Source: Diogma glabrata
Taxonomy: Eukaryota > Arthropoda > Insecta > Diptera > Cylindrotomidae
Direction of reading: 5' to 3'
DNA length: 64,000 nucleotides
Assembly (NCBI GenBank): GCA_963693315.1
Contig: OY856186.1
Coordinates: 234,460,236 to 234,524,235, forward strand
Part shown: positions 22,366 to 34,965 of the stretch, piece by piece
Layout: each line of letters starts with the position of its first letter
Position numbering within the stretch: the stretch's first letter is position 1
Made by a program: the position numbers and the translations under genes
Notes under the pieces: generated by a model
Told to the model about the DNA's origin: nothing
What the model saw: only the letters and a program-made list of their open reading frames with translations
The model's database searches: none

Positions 22366-25300
22366 ATAGGCTGACTTCACCACAGCTCTGGAAACATAGT
22401 GTTCTGGATATATAATGAGCTAATATCCATAAAATACTTTGATTAAAAGCTAACCAATATTATGGACTTCGTAGTTCTAATAATAAAAATATTAAAGCAG
22501 GCAGTAGTATACCAACAAACATAAATTCTGTTGTACGAGAAAAGTAAAAAAAATTTTATCGGAAGTGACAAAGCGGAAGTTAGGATGCAGAACTGTTGTA
22601 AACCGTACTAAATGTGTATGTACAAAATTTCATCCAACTCGATTATCAGGTACAGAAGTTATTGAGCTTCCAAAATAACAGGTGCTTGGAGGACCCCCTA
22701 CCACTTTGTTCACTATCGCTAAAAAAACTAATCAGTTCCTTGCCATACATATTTGCATCTTTTTGCAAAGTGTAATCAAAATTACTTAACGAACGAATGT
22801 TGTATGCTTCCAACAAACATTGAAACAATAAACAGGTGTTCGGGAGGACCCCACCACTTATCCCAATATTTTCCAAAAACTAGTCAATTCTTTGTCAATA
22901 AAGTCTTTATCTTTTCTCAAAGTGCCATTAAAATTGATTAATGAATGAAATCTGTATGCTCCCAACAAACTTTAAAAACCAAGTGTGAAAAGTCAGCAGT
23001 TGTATGGTAGATCCCCCGCCACTTTGATCAATGTGTCCCAAAAGATGATAATTATCTTCTTACACTAATTGAAACCTTTCCATAAGTTTTATCATAATCA
23101 CTTCATTATTGTAGGCTGTAGTGTGCATAAAGATACTGAAAAAACTGCCAACAATTAAAAAAAAAATTTTTACCGGAAGTAAAAAACCGGAAGTTGGGAT
23201 GCAGAATTTTTGTAAATCATACTAAATGCTTATGTACAAAGTTTCATCCAATTCGATTATCAGGTACAGATGTTATTGAGCTTTAAAAAAAACAGGTGTA
23301 TGGGACACCCCCCACCACTTTGTTCACTATCGCTCAAAAAATCAGTTCTTTGCCATACATGTTTGCATCTTTTTCCAAAGTGTCATCAAAATTGGTTCAC
23401 GAACATATGCTGTGTGCTCCCAACAAACATTGAAAAAATGCTGACACAGTAAACAGGTGTTCGGGAGACCCCGTACCACTTATCCCAATATTGTCCAAAA
23501 ACTAATCAGTTCCTTGTCATTTAAGTTTACATCTTTTTCCAAAGTGTCATTAGAATTGATTAATGAATGAAGTCTGTATGCTCCCAACAAACTTAAAAAA
23601 TAAAGTGTGAAAAGTCAGCAGTTGTATGGTAGACCCCCCGCCACTTTGATCAATGTGTCCCAAAAGATGATAATTATCTTTTTACACTAATTGGAACCTT
23701 ATTTAATAAGTTTCATCATAATCACTTCATTATTGTAGGCTGTAGTGTGCATAAAGACCCTGAAAAAACTTCAAAAAAGTACAAAAAAAAATTTTTTACC
23801 GGAAGTGAAAAACCGGAAGTTGGGATGCAGAACTATTGCAAACCGTACTACATACTCATGTACCAAGTTTCATCCAATTCGCTTATCAGGTACAGAAGCT
23901 ATAGATCTTTAAAAAAAACAGGTGCTCCAGGGACCCCCCACCACTTTGTTCACTATCGCTCAAAAACTAATCAGTTCTTTGCCATACATGTTTGCATCTT
24001 TTTCCAAAGTGTCATCAAAATTCGATAACGAACGAATGCTGTGTGCTCCCAACAAACATTGAAAAAAGTGTGACACATTAAACAGGTGTTCGGGAGGACC
24101 CCCACACTTATTCCAATATTATCCAAAAACTAATCAGTTCTTTGTTACTTAAGTTTCCATCTTTTTCCAAAGTGTCATTAAAATAAATTAATGAACGAAG
24201 TCTGTATGCTCCCAACAAACTTAAAAAACAAAGTGTGAAAAGTCAGCATTTGTATGGTAGACCCCCCCACCACTTTGATCAATTTGTCCTAAAACATGAT
24301 AATTATCTTTTCACACTAATTGGAACCCTATTCCATAAATTTCATCATAATCACTTCATTATTGTAGGCTGTAGTGTGCATAAAGACACTGAAAAAACTT
24401 CAAAAAAGTACAAAAAAAAATTTTTTACCGGAAGTGAAAAACCGGAAGTTGGGATGCAGAACTATTGTAAACCGTACTACATACTCATGTACCAAGTTTC
24501 ATCCAATTCGCTTATCACGTACAGAAGTTATAGAGCTTTCAAAAAAACAGGTGCTCCAGGGACCCCCCACCACTTTGTTCACTATCGCTCAAAAACTAAT
24601 CAGTTCTTTGCCATACATGTTTGCATCTTTTTTCAAAGTGTCATCAAAATTCGTTCACGAACGAATGCTGTGTGCTCCCAACAAACATTGAAAAAAGTGT
24701 GACACATTAAACAGGTGTTCGGGAGGACCCCCACCACTTATTCCAATATTATCCAAAAACTAATCAGTTCTTTGTTACTTAAGTCTCCATCTTTTTTAAA
24801 GTGTCATTAAAATAAATTAATGAATGAAGTCTGTATGCTCCCAACAAACTTAAGAAACAAACTGTGAAAAGTCAGCATTTGTATGGTAGACCCCCCACCA
24901 CTTTGATCAATGTGTCCCAAAACATGATAATTATCTTTTCACACTAATTGGAACCCTATTCCAAAAGTTTCATCATAATCACTTCATTATTGTAGGCTGT
25001 AGTGTGCATAAAGACACTGAAAAAACTTCAAAAAAGTACAAAAAAATTTTGTTTACCGGAAGTGAAAAACCGGAAGTTGGGATGCAGAACTATTGCAAAC
25101 CGTACTACATACTCATGTACCAAGTTTCATCCAATTCGCTTATCAGGTACAGAAGTTATAGAGCTTTCAAAAAAACAGGTGCTCCAGGGACCCCCCACCA
25201 CTTTGTTCACTATCGCTCCAAAACTAATCAGTTCTTTGCCATACATGTTTGCGTCTTTTTCCAAAGTGTCATCAAAATTCATTCACGAATGAATGTTTTA

Positions 25301-25700
25301 TGCTCCCAACAAACATAAAAACTTTGTGGAAAAAACCACCTGTTGTATGGTGGACCCCCCAACCCTTTATCCAATGTGCTCCAAAAGCTGATAAAATATT
25401 TCTCATGTTATTTAAAAGCTTTTCGCAACGTTTCATGAAAATCGATCCGTAATTGTAGGCTACAGTAGGGATAAACACCTGAAAAAAAAACTTTTTAACC
25501 GGAAGTGACAAACCGGAAGTTGGTATGCAGAAATATTGGAAACAGTACTAAAACCTTATATACTAAGTTTCAATAAGATCATAGCCCGGGATCAGAAGTT
25601 ATTCAAGATTTAAACTTAGAGGTGTTCGGGAGACCCCCCGCCATTTTGTCCAAATTTGAAATGAATCCAGATCTTCTATTTTCAAGTGAACCTGTATCAT
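22366..25700 (+). repeat. ~627-bp higher-order tandem array (about five units)
   Basis: The 'CCGGAAGT' block recurs near 22559, 23171, 23797, 24426, 25055 and 25498, giving spacings of about 612, 626, 629, 629 and 443. The last unit has lost part. Each unit itself holds three or four related sub-units of ~135-200 bp. Each sub-unit has a 'CCACCACTTTG'-type block, then 'AAAACTAATCAGTTCTTTG', then 'CCAAAGTGTCAT', then a 'GG(T/A)GACCCCCC' closing block. A non-repetitive leader (22366-22540) recurs with part of a unit in inverse orientation at 1-318. Open frames in the array are by-products of the repeat. Confidence 0.9.
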
Positions 25701-27671
25701 TTGCTAAAGTTTCATCAAGATCCTATGCAGAAAACTCACCGACGATTCAGTATGATTTTGTTTTCTTTTATTTTCTTTTAATCTTTCCAAACAATATTCA
25801 CCAAACCTCAATTTTTGTTTAACATAAATTTTACAATGAAATGATTAATCTTTTTTCTTTTTGTCACTTGTGAAACAAATTTTTCGAAATGGCATCAACA
25901 TGTTCGGAGTACAATTTAATTTGCTTGTTTTTATGAGATCCATTAGCTTTCTTCTCAAATTTCGTCATTTTTTATGGTTTTGTGAAAATCATTTTTATGG
26001 TTTGGAATTATTTGAAGAATTTCCCTTGATTTTATTTTATTTTATACTAAATAAAGAAAAAACTAAGTGTTTATCTGTGTTGCGGAGGGATAAGTGATTT
26101 TTATTATTAAATCTTCTAAAAGGTATAACTAATGATGGTAATTTGTTTTTTTATTTTTTTTATTTCAATGCATATACTTTTGATTCGTAATGATTCGGCA
26201 CAAATTGTTTCCTAAAAATACTGTCAATTATTTGTAATTTGTTTTTTTAAGATGGAGAAATCCCCATACATTTTTGTTCTTCAAACAGTCATGAATTCAT
26301 GTTGATTGTTTACCAAATTACTGTATAGTTTTCAAGAAAAATGTAAGCACATAAAGCAGTTTTGTATTCTCTTCCTACTGTTAGCACAATATTGTGAAGT
26401 TGGTGGTTGTAAAAAGGACCCAAAGGGAAAATATCTCACTGAGCTATATAAAAACACAGAGCTACATTTTTTTGAACCACGATTTAGTCTGACAATGTCT
26501 TGAATTTGCTTGTCTCAAATTTTACTTTACAAACTTTGACCGAACTTTCCATCATGAAATATGTTTCTCTCTTTTCACTTTAACTAAGGCAACTTTAACC
26601 GAAAGTTAGAACTTGCTTCTGTTGTGCCCGGTTGCTTCAACATTTAAATCTCCGATAATTTTTTTCTTCATCTTTCTAGTTTTGCGTATTTTGATCATGT
26701 GCATCAATATTTGAAAGTGATAGATTTTTCAACGCGAAACATATATGTACAAGGTAGTACTTGAGGACACTTGTATTATGATATTAATTCGGAAGGTCAA
26801 AAGTTTGATGTTGTTGGTCGATTACAGTGCAATTTCGACTCTTCTTTATATGGATATAATACTGGATATAAATTCGTGGTTATATACAATGGAATTTTGT
26901 GACAAATTTCGTTTGGCATTAGCTATCTCACATCAAGCTTAGGGAAATAAAATACTTTGTTAAGAAACAATGGCTGATGGTTGTGGAAAATTTGAAAATA
27001 AAACTACATGTGTAGAATGGAAGAAGACGAAGATCATCTGATTGTTGTGCATGTACATATCGAACTAATAATGAGGTGCATACAATTTATCTTAGTAAGA
27101 AGTGGATCATCATATACAATTTATAATGTAAGCTTTATATTTATTTTATATAATTTTTTGTTCTTGCATAGTTTGTCCAAAATTATTTTTTTTAGTTAGC
27201 TAAATTTTTGGTTAGTGATTTCTTTGTATTCAAAAATAACTGTAAATAAGAGATTTTCCAGGGTCAGGGCTTACGATATTATTTTTTAATAGTCCAAATC
27301 TATACAGACAGTTTTGTGAACAAGTAGAATCGGATTTATCAGATTAGTTTAAATAAAAACACTAATTACAAACAGAATTATGAAACGAACTACTTGATCT
27401 ATGAAATTGATCTTGATCTACGAAAAAAAATTGCTTGATCTATGCAATTTTGGGACAGTTAATTTGATTAAAATCAAATCCACTAAAGAACATATGAAAG
27501 TCCTATGTAGATTCAAACACAATTACAATATTGCCACATATAATTTATAATCAAAAATTACCAAACGATTTATATCTTAAAAACATAAAATTTCATGTAC
27601 TGTTTTGTATAAATAAAACGAAATCAGGTGTATATACTTATTACATCTAAAACATTTCCAAAGAAAATATT
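25701..27671. other. AT-rich spacer without recognised genes
   Basis: There are several short open frames (for example 25861-26097, 78 codons), but none has recognisable domains, and codon use is simply AT-rich. No tandem or inverted structure of note was found. It could be intronic or intergenic host DNA. Confidence 0.35.
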
Positions 27672-28582
27672 TTATCCACGACTACTAAAGAATATATACT
27701 TTCCATGCGTATATCTTTCATTGTAATTGTATTCATTCCTTTTTATATATAAAATTCTTCTTTATTTATTTCATTACGCTTTATTTATTAAACTTTCCCC
27801 TACTAACAAATTAAAAACTTGATTTGTTGGTATAGTAATATAAACTAGTTAAAACAAGAACAATACATAGATAAAATCTAAAATAAACAAACATGTTTGG
27901 TTTTGTTTTTCATTTCATTCAATATGGCGATATAAACTTTTACTGGAAAACTTGAATGAAATTATTTGAAATATTTGTAGTCGTGGATAAAATAGTATCT
28001 TGTATTCGCTTAGGATGATGGCAATTTCTTCACTCGGATGATTCCCTCCACTCGCTACGCTCGTTCCAGGAAACTTCATCCTCATGAAGAACTGCCTTCA
28101 TTCTAAGCTCATACAAGAATCTACTATTATCTGAACTAATAAGTACATATCAAAGTAACCCTTAGTTTTTTTATTTTTATAGAATTTGTTCTAAAAAAAA
28201 ACAAGAAAAAAAACAACAGAATTAATGAGAGCATTCTTGGAATCGCGTGGATTAAGACAATTTTGTAGAAGTTTAGTATAACGCTTATTTAATTGGAACC
28301 TCTTGGGTTCGCAGACTGGTTTTCTCCAACTACTTAATAGCAAATGTTTTTCAATTAAATTAACTATTGAGAAAGAAATAGATAAGTCTATTAATTTCTA
28401 TAAGATAAGTCTAATAAATTTGATTTTGGTATTTATAGAAAACCCACTTGTACAGATACAATTATTAGGTAGATTTCATATAAAAATCTACCTATTGCAA
28501 TGGGCTTCATCTCGGAATTTCGGAAAAATTTTGATGCCAAACGACTATATGTGATAAGCGGAGATGGAAAAACAAAAAAAAA

Positions 28583-29330
<748 letters not shown>

Positions 29331-29879
29331 CATTTAATACCATAGAAAAATTATCAAAATCTCTTTTGTTTTTATTTTTTTTACTAAGTAACCGTTTGAA
29401 AAAAGATTAAATAAGAACAAAAAAACACAACAACAAAAGATGATTTTGAAATAAAATTGTTTGATAATGTTATATATTATGTGTGATGGTATAATTGTAG
29501 TTGTGACGTGGACTTGACTTTTGGTGGATTTAATATGTATCAAAAGTAGTTTAAACCAACTTAAATAAAACTGTTACGAAATTGTATTGATGGAGTTAGT
29601 TCGGATAATGTATTTAATTTGGTTCGATAATTTTTTTGAATTATTCTGTTTCTACTTATATTTTTTATTTAAACTAATCTGACTTATCTAATTTTATTTG
29701 GACACAAAACCGTCTGACCCCGAAATCTACCTATTTCTAGCGGATATACCTGCCGCTGGGATTTTATAAATTCTAACTCCAATCACTCTAGGAATGCTAA
29801 ATATTCAGCATTATATTCGCCAATTGACAGATTAATTAAAATCCTGCTTTCTTCTTTTTATTTTAACAAAGAATACTAG

Positions 29880-30052
29880 ATACAATTTTAACTATATCAA
29901 ACACCAATGGTTCAATCCTGATTTAGTTTATAAAATTCTACACAAGAAGCTTAAACGTCTTGCTTATATCCAAATTTATCCAGTTTCACCACCTATTCTA
30001 AAACACTATTGTAAAATTAATTATCATGATAAAATAAGTCTAAAACTAGGAA
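29880..30052 (+). pseudogene. Possible non-LTR linker fragment
   Basis: One frame reads 'HQWFNPDLVYKILHKKLKRL' followed by a basic stretch. This resembles the 'WF..DL...I..KK.A..K' region between endonuclease and RT in non-LTR elements. It is only ~55 codons, with no catalytic motif, so the assignment is tentative. Confidence 0.3.
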
Positions 30053-30609
30053 AAGTAGATTCTTGTATGAGCTAGAATGAAGGCAGTTCTTCACGAGGAT
30101 AATGTTTCCCGGAACGAGCGTAGCGAGTGGAGGGAATCATCCGAGGGAAGAATTGTCTATATCCTAAGCGAATATAAGATACTATTTTATCCACGACTAC
30201 AAATATTTCAAATAATTTCATTCAAGTTTTCCTGTAAAAGTTTACATCGCCATATTGAAATAAATCTATGAAATATAAAACAAAACAAAACATGTTTGTT
30301 TATTTTATATGTATTGTTCTTGTTTTATCTGTTTATATTACTATACCAACAAATCAAGTTTTTAATTTGTTAGGGGAATTTTGAATAAATAAAATGGAAT
30401 AAAATAAATAAAAAAGAATTTGATATATAGAAAGGAATGAATACAATTACAATGAAAGATATACGCATTGAAAGTATATATTCATTAGTAGTCGTGGATA
30501 AACATTATTACTAAACATACAAATTTAAGTTGTTCTTTTTATAATAACAAAAATTTACACAGCCTTTTGGTTAACAATAAATTTAATCAAAAAAATAAAT
30601 TTTCAAATA

Positions 30610-30895
30610 GTGGAGTTTACCAATTGTCCGGTGATGATTGTAAGCAATCTATATCGCACAAATGGTCGTAGTTTTTCTGAATGTTCATCAGAACAATTTC
30701 GAGCCTTATGATTAGGACATTCTAATGCCACGTCTGCTATTAATTTGGTATGGGAAAACCATAATAGTACATTTAGTAATAATAGTAATCTAAAAATTCT
30801 TCAATTAGAAAACAAAGGCTTAAGACTAAATATTTTGGAATCTTTTGAAATTAGAAAAGCTCAATTTTATAATGAAAATATTGAACGCGCAAACT
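30610..30895 (+). pseudogene. Penelope-like GIY-YIG endonuclease remnant
   Basis: A piece reading 'VYQLSGDDCKQSI' shifts frame into 'NGRSFSECSSEQFRAL' and then runs to 'NLKILQLENKGLRLNILESF'. In Penelope-like elements and related RTs, the C-terminal GIY-YIG domain has the order 'YKL.C..C...YIG.TGRSF..R..EH' and then 'LK.LH..NKGR.LN.LE..EI'. The order and spacing fit, with the IG.T core lost. At least one frameshift is present and no RT is seen next to it. Confidence 0.65.
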
Positions 30896-31211
30896 GATAT
30901 AATTTATTCACCTTTAACTTGCCCAGCTTTGTTTATTTAATTTTAAATTTCCCATGTTTTTTTAAATTTATGTAAAATTTTTTTTTATACCTTTTTCGTT
31001 GTTTAATTCTTACTTGTTGATTGAATTATTTTGTATTTAATTTTTTCGAATTTGAGTAGCTTCAAAAATTTTTTTGTTTTATATTTTTGTTGATAATTTT
31101 TATTTAGTATATATTTTTTCAAGCTCTTGATAATGGTGTGATAACCGAAATTAATCGAGCCAAAATATACATATATATTATGCTTAAATAAAAATAAAAT
31201 AATTACAAATT

Positions 31212-32928
31212 ACTTCGGTCTGAAAGACCTAAGTATTGCATTCATGAGCTCATAGTGAAATTCTTACCCTCACTTTTTTTGACATTTCTCGACGTTTTAG
31301 GACCTACTGATTCTAAAAAAGCAAAAAAGAAAAATGTATGTGTGTCTGCCGGCCGGCCGGCCGTCACAACCGACGAAATCTAGAAAACCGCTAGACGGAT
31401 TTGAAAATGTTTTTTTTCTGAAAATAGGTTTACTTAATAGGAAGAGCTGAAAGGACGATGTGTTCGATAACTGTACCGAAAGTGTGACAAAATATCGTCA
31501 AGGTGTCAAAACAAGGAAATTTGCATATTTTTTGCTTAAATAACGTTCATTTTAAGTGATTACGAGTAGGAAAATTAAATTTGGAGAAATCTTGATGGTC
31601 GGGATTGGTATGTGAGACCAAAATCTAGATTATTGCATTATAAGTTTGTCAAAAAAATGTTGTCAAGTGTGTCAAAAGAAAGATTTTTATTTATTTTTTT
31701 ACCCAATTTTTTGGAAAAAAAAATAAAATTAATTGTTTGTTTGAAATGAAGTTTTATTATTATTATTGAGAATTATGGCATTATAAGTTTGTCAAAAAAA
31801 TGTTGTCAAGTGTGTCAAAAGAAAGATTTTTGTTTATTTTTTTACCTAATTTTTGGAAAAAAATAAAATTGTTTGTTTGAAATGAAATTTTATTATTATT
31901 ATTGAGAATTATGGCATTATAAGTTTGTCGAAAAAATGTTGTCAAGTGTGTCAAAAGATTTTTAATTAGTTTTTTACCCAATTTTTTGGAAAAAAAATAA
32001 AATTGTTTCTTTGAAATGAAATTTTATTATTATTATTTAGAATTTTGGCATTATAAGTTTGTCAAAAAATGTTGTCAAGTGTGTCAAAAGAAAGGTTTTT
32101 AGTTATTTTTTACCCAATTTTTTTAGGAAAAAATAAAATTAATAGTTTGTATGACATGATATTTTATTATTATTATAGAGAATTATGGTATTATAAGTTT
32201 GTCAAAAAATAATGTCAAGTGTGTCAAAAAATGATTTCATTTATTTTTTTAGCCTATTTTTTGGAAAAAAAAATGTAGCTGTTTTTATGACGTAAATGTA
32301 ATTTAAAATGAAATTGGACATGGGAATTTTTGAATTTGTTATAGTTTTTGAAATATTTTTGGAATTTTGAAAAAGTTTGTATTTTTGAATTTGGAATAAG
32401 TTTTGCAATATTTTTAGAATTTCGGCAAAAGTTTTAATTTTTGATTTTGTAAGAATTTTTGGAATATATTTAGGATTTTGAAAAATTTTTAATTTTTGAT
32501 TTTATTATAATTTTTGGAATTTTGAAAAAATTTCCAATTTTTGATTTTGTAATAATTTTTGCAATATTTTTAGAATTTTGGAAAAAGTTTGAATTTTTAA
32601 GAATTTTTGAAATATTATTGGAATTTAGAAAAAATTTAAATATTTGATTTTATTCTAATTTTTGGAATATTTTTGGAATTTTGAAAAAGTTTGATTTTAT
32701 TTAATTTAACAATATTTTTGGAATTTTGAGTATAATTTTCCGGCAACGTATTGATGTTTCGTGTTAGTTTTGTAATAAATTTTTAAACAGAAATAAAACA
32801 TACTTTTACTTTAACAAAGAGTTATGTTTGATATACATCGCTGCCCAAAACTAAAAACCATGTCCTCATAAAAGTTTTTCGCCGAAAACTATCCTTAACC
32901 GAAAACTATCCTTAACCCAGACCGAAGT
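31212..32928 (+). mobile_element. ACTTCGGTC-ended DNA element, uninterrupted copy 3
   Basis: It runs from ACTTCGGTCTGAAAGACC to CAGACCGAAGT, 1.72 kb, and is the reference for the interrupted copy at 773-7954. Order: tip hairpin, ~380-bp conserved region with a 'GCCGGCCGGCCGGCCG' stretch, ~115-bp tandem array (31630-32290), A/T-rich short repeats ('GAATTTTTGATTTTGTAATA'), then the terminal 'AAACTATCCTTAACC' region, which is duplicated at 32882-32914. No ORF of transposase type is present. It shows the empty sites for both retroelements at 1201-6853. Confidence 0.85.
31630..32290 (+). repeat. ~115-bp tandem array of the ACTTCGGTC element
   Basis: About five to six units of 'GGCATTATAAGTTTGTCAAA', 'GTTGTCAAGTGTGTCAAAAG', 'TTTTTTACCCAATTTTT' and 'TTTTATTATTATTATTGAGA' occur in order. 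It is the inverted counterpart of 6895-7555. Unit-to-unit similarity is high, suggesting recent expansion or homogenisation. Confidence 0.85.
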
Positions 32929-32959
32929 CTTGATATCTCAGAGCTGTGAGATTTCAGCC

Positions 32960-33375
32960 CCTCCATATTTTTTATTTATTAATTTGCGTAGCTTAGAACA
33001 AGTAAATAAAAAATTTTAAATAATCCTTGCTTATTATAAGTTTAAACAAAATAAACTCAAAATGATGAAAGCATTGACTTTTGCGTTTGTGTTCGTTTCA
33101 ACAGCCCCAGGTTAACCTCTAGACTTGAATACTTTTTTTTTAATTTTGGAAAGATTTATGTTGATTCAACGCATACAAAAGTTTTCAAATGAAAGCATGT
33201 TCCTTTCCATCTAAATCAAGGACAATAAAGTTTAGTAAATTTTTAAAACAGCTGATTTTTCATAAACCTTAAACGACGGGGTCGTCATTTTTAAAAAACG
33301 ATAAAAAAAGTTTAAATATTCAAGATTTATAAATTTTAATTCAATATTATGATTCAAACGTTTCTTATGATTAAA
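32960..33375 (-). repeat. Partial copy of the (TA)n-associated dispersed repeat
   Basis: The reverse complement matches 28890-29330, including 'AAAATCAGCTGTTTTAAAAA' and 'AAAAGTCAATGCTTTCATCA'. It lacks the (TA)n end, similarity stopping near 33375. The two copies share moderate identity, so it is old. Confidence 0.7.
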
Positions 33376-33450
33376 GAACATTAAATACTCCCTTTTTCAT
33401 CATTAAATACTCCTCTTTAGAACATTAAATACTCCCCATTTCATCGTTCA
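33376..33450. repeat. Short direct repeat, CATTAAATACTCC x3
   Basis: Three copies of a 'CATTAAATACTCC' core occur within about 70 bp, with slightly different spacers. No function is suggested. Confidence 0.7.
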
Positions 33451-34756
33451 TCATGTGACGCACTGTGTTCCTCTATGAATAAACCAAGATAGAGTTAAAT
33501 AAAGAGTGCCATGATCAAGGAATACTCCAAACCGTTGACTATTAACAGTTCATCAGTCAACACCCCTGTACTGAGCGTATAATCTGAAATCCTCTTCAAA
33601 ATCGTGAGTGTACGACATTGAATATACGACAGATATCAAATATAATATTCCGTTCAAATGTTTGTCGTCAGGAATCGTACCGGTAACCCAGAGGCATGCT
33701 TGCACGAAACAACTTGTACCAAAATATATACCGTTAGATCTGTTTGACAAAGTCAACTGAGGTCGTCGGGAAAATCAGAATGAAAATAAAACAATTATTA
33801 AGATCAAAACTGATTCTAAATTTTATTCCTCCATTGCATTTCTTTTATACAATTTTCCATTTTATTTTCCCTTAAAGTTATTTACTTAATATTATGTACT
33901 TAAAAATCAATTTAAAATTTATTATTTACAATTATTCTCACTAAGTTCATACATAAAACTAATAAAATGGATATCAGCAAAAATATGCATTTAACTTTTA
34001 TTATTGAAAAATATTTCAATGTTTTGAAATATAATATATGGTTTAAAAACATTTGTTAATTATTGATCGTTTTAATTTTCATCGTAAACATATGACCCAT
34101 ATCATCAATTATATATTTACGTTTATTCCTTTAAATCATAATTTGTAGTAAATTATGCAATTGAACCTTCTCATATTTTATCGATTATTTTATGAATCTT
34201 GATTTGATATGTGGGTGGATAATTGGTCGATGATTTTCACACCCGTAAATTCAAATTTAACAAAATATTACAAATCAACTATAAAACTGATCCAGGCGTG
34301 GCTTTCGCCACAATTAAAATCAGAAATATATATTAAATATTAAATTTTATCAAATATTTTGTTTTCCGTCTTTCTTTGATGCATGGTGGGATCAGTTTTT
34401 CCTTTTATTTTTTTTTTGTTCTACTGTGACAAATCTGTGTACTTAAGTTCCATGGTGTTGTCCTATGAGTAATGTGACATATCATTGGCGATGTGATTCC
34501 TTGAAGAAAAGAGCCCTCCTATAACTGTATATTCGGGCCCTAATGATTGAGAAAGACAGTGAGTCACATGACCAAAGAATATGCAACCAGATGGGTTATT
34601 GGAAACGCAACATTTGAGTTTTGTATCTGCAATTTGTTTAAAAACAAAATTCTCTCAACCTTTTATTTTGATTTCTTCCATCCTATCACTAAATATTGAC
34701 GTGGAGTGATATTTGCTTTGTGATCGGATTGCTTTCATCAAAACCCCAGAATGCAT
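33451..34756. other. Probable host intron or intergenic DNA, no recognised gene
   Basis: It is less repetitive than its surroundings. A 67-codon minus-strand open frame at 33553-33756 sits in a GC-richer patch with even base composition; it contains 'YTHDFEEDFRLYAQYRG' but I recognise no family. Position 34300-34700 is also relatively complex sequence without a clear frame. Confidence 0.35.
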
Positions 34757-34840
34757 GTTGTTGTGAGACCCAGGTCTTTAAAGGTTTTTATGTATTGTTG
34801 TGAAACATATTGTAATTTCTACTACTTAAAAAAATGTGGC
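34757..34840 (+). repeat. 3' end fragment of the non-LTR family at 1201-3068
   Basis: The sequence 'GAGACCCAGGTCT' followed by 'TTTATGTATTGTTGTGAAAC' matches the reverse complement of about 1250-1320, the 3' UTR of the minus-strand non-LTR copy. It is followed by a short A-rich stretch ('CTTAAAAAAATG'). It is a severely truncated relic in plus orientation. Confidence 0.6.
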
Positions 34841-34851
34841 TAATGGTTTAC

Positions 34852-34965
34852 CTGCTTCTCCGTTAATTATTACTCTGGGTTTCTTGTACCATTTGTATAC
34901 AACATCAACTGTAACTTTTGTAGTTTTCACTACTGAATCTGGAAAAGGTAACCATTTTGCTTCCA
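34852..34965 (-). other. Possible coding exon on the minus strand, family unknown
   Basis: The minus strand reads 'VEAKWLPFPDSVVKTTKVTV' and continues 'DVVYKWYKKPRVIINGEAG'. A donor-like AG|GTAAAC follows, and an AG lies just upstream of 'TGTGGAAGC'. The composition (balanced charges, W, P, G) looks like real protein and unlike random AT-rich translation. It is short, acceptor quality is poor, and I do not recognise the family. It could be a host exon or a transposon fragment. Confidence 0.3.

Noticed and set aside
23747..25318. Several 90-155-codon frames with similar sequences
   Set aside because: They follow the 627-bp satellite unit in more than one frame and contain no known domain.
26745..27199. 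Adjacent 63-65-codon frames on the plus strand
   Set aside because: Hydrophobic AT-rich translations without homology that I can recognise.
33553..33756. 67-codon minus-strand frame in a GC-richer patch
   Set aside because: Composition is protein-like but I recognise no domain and see no splice or promoter context, so it is only mentioned within the spacer entry.
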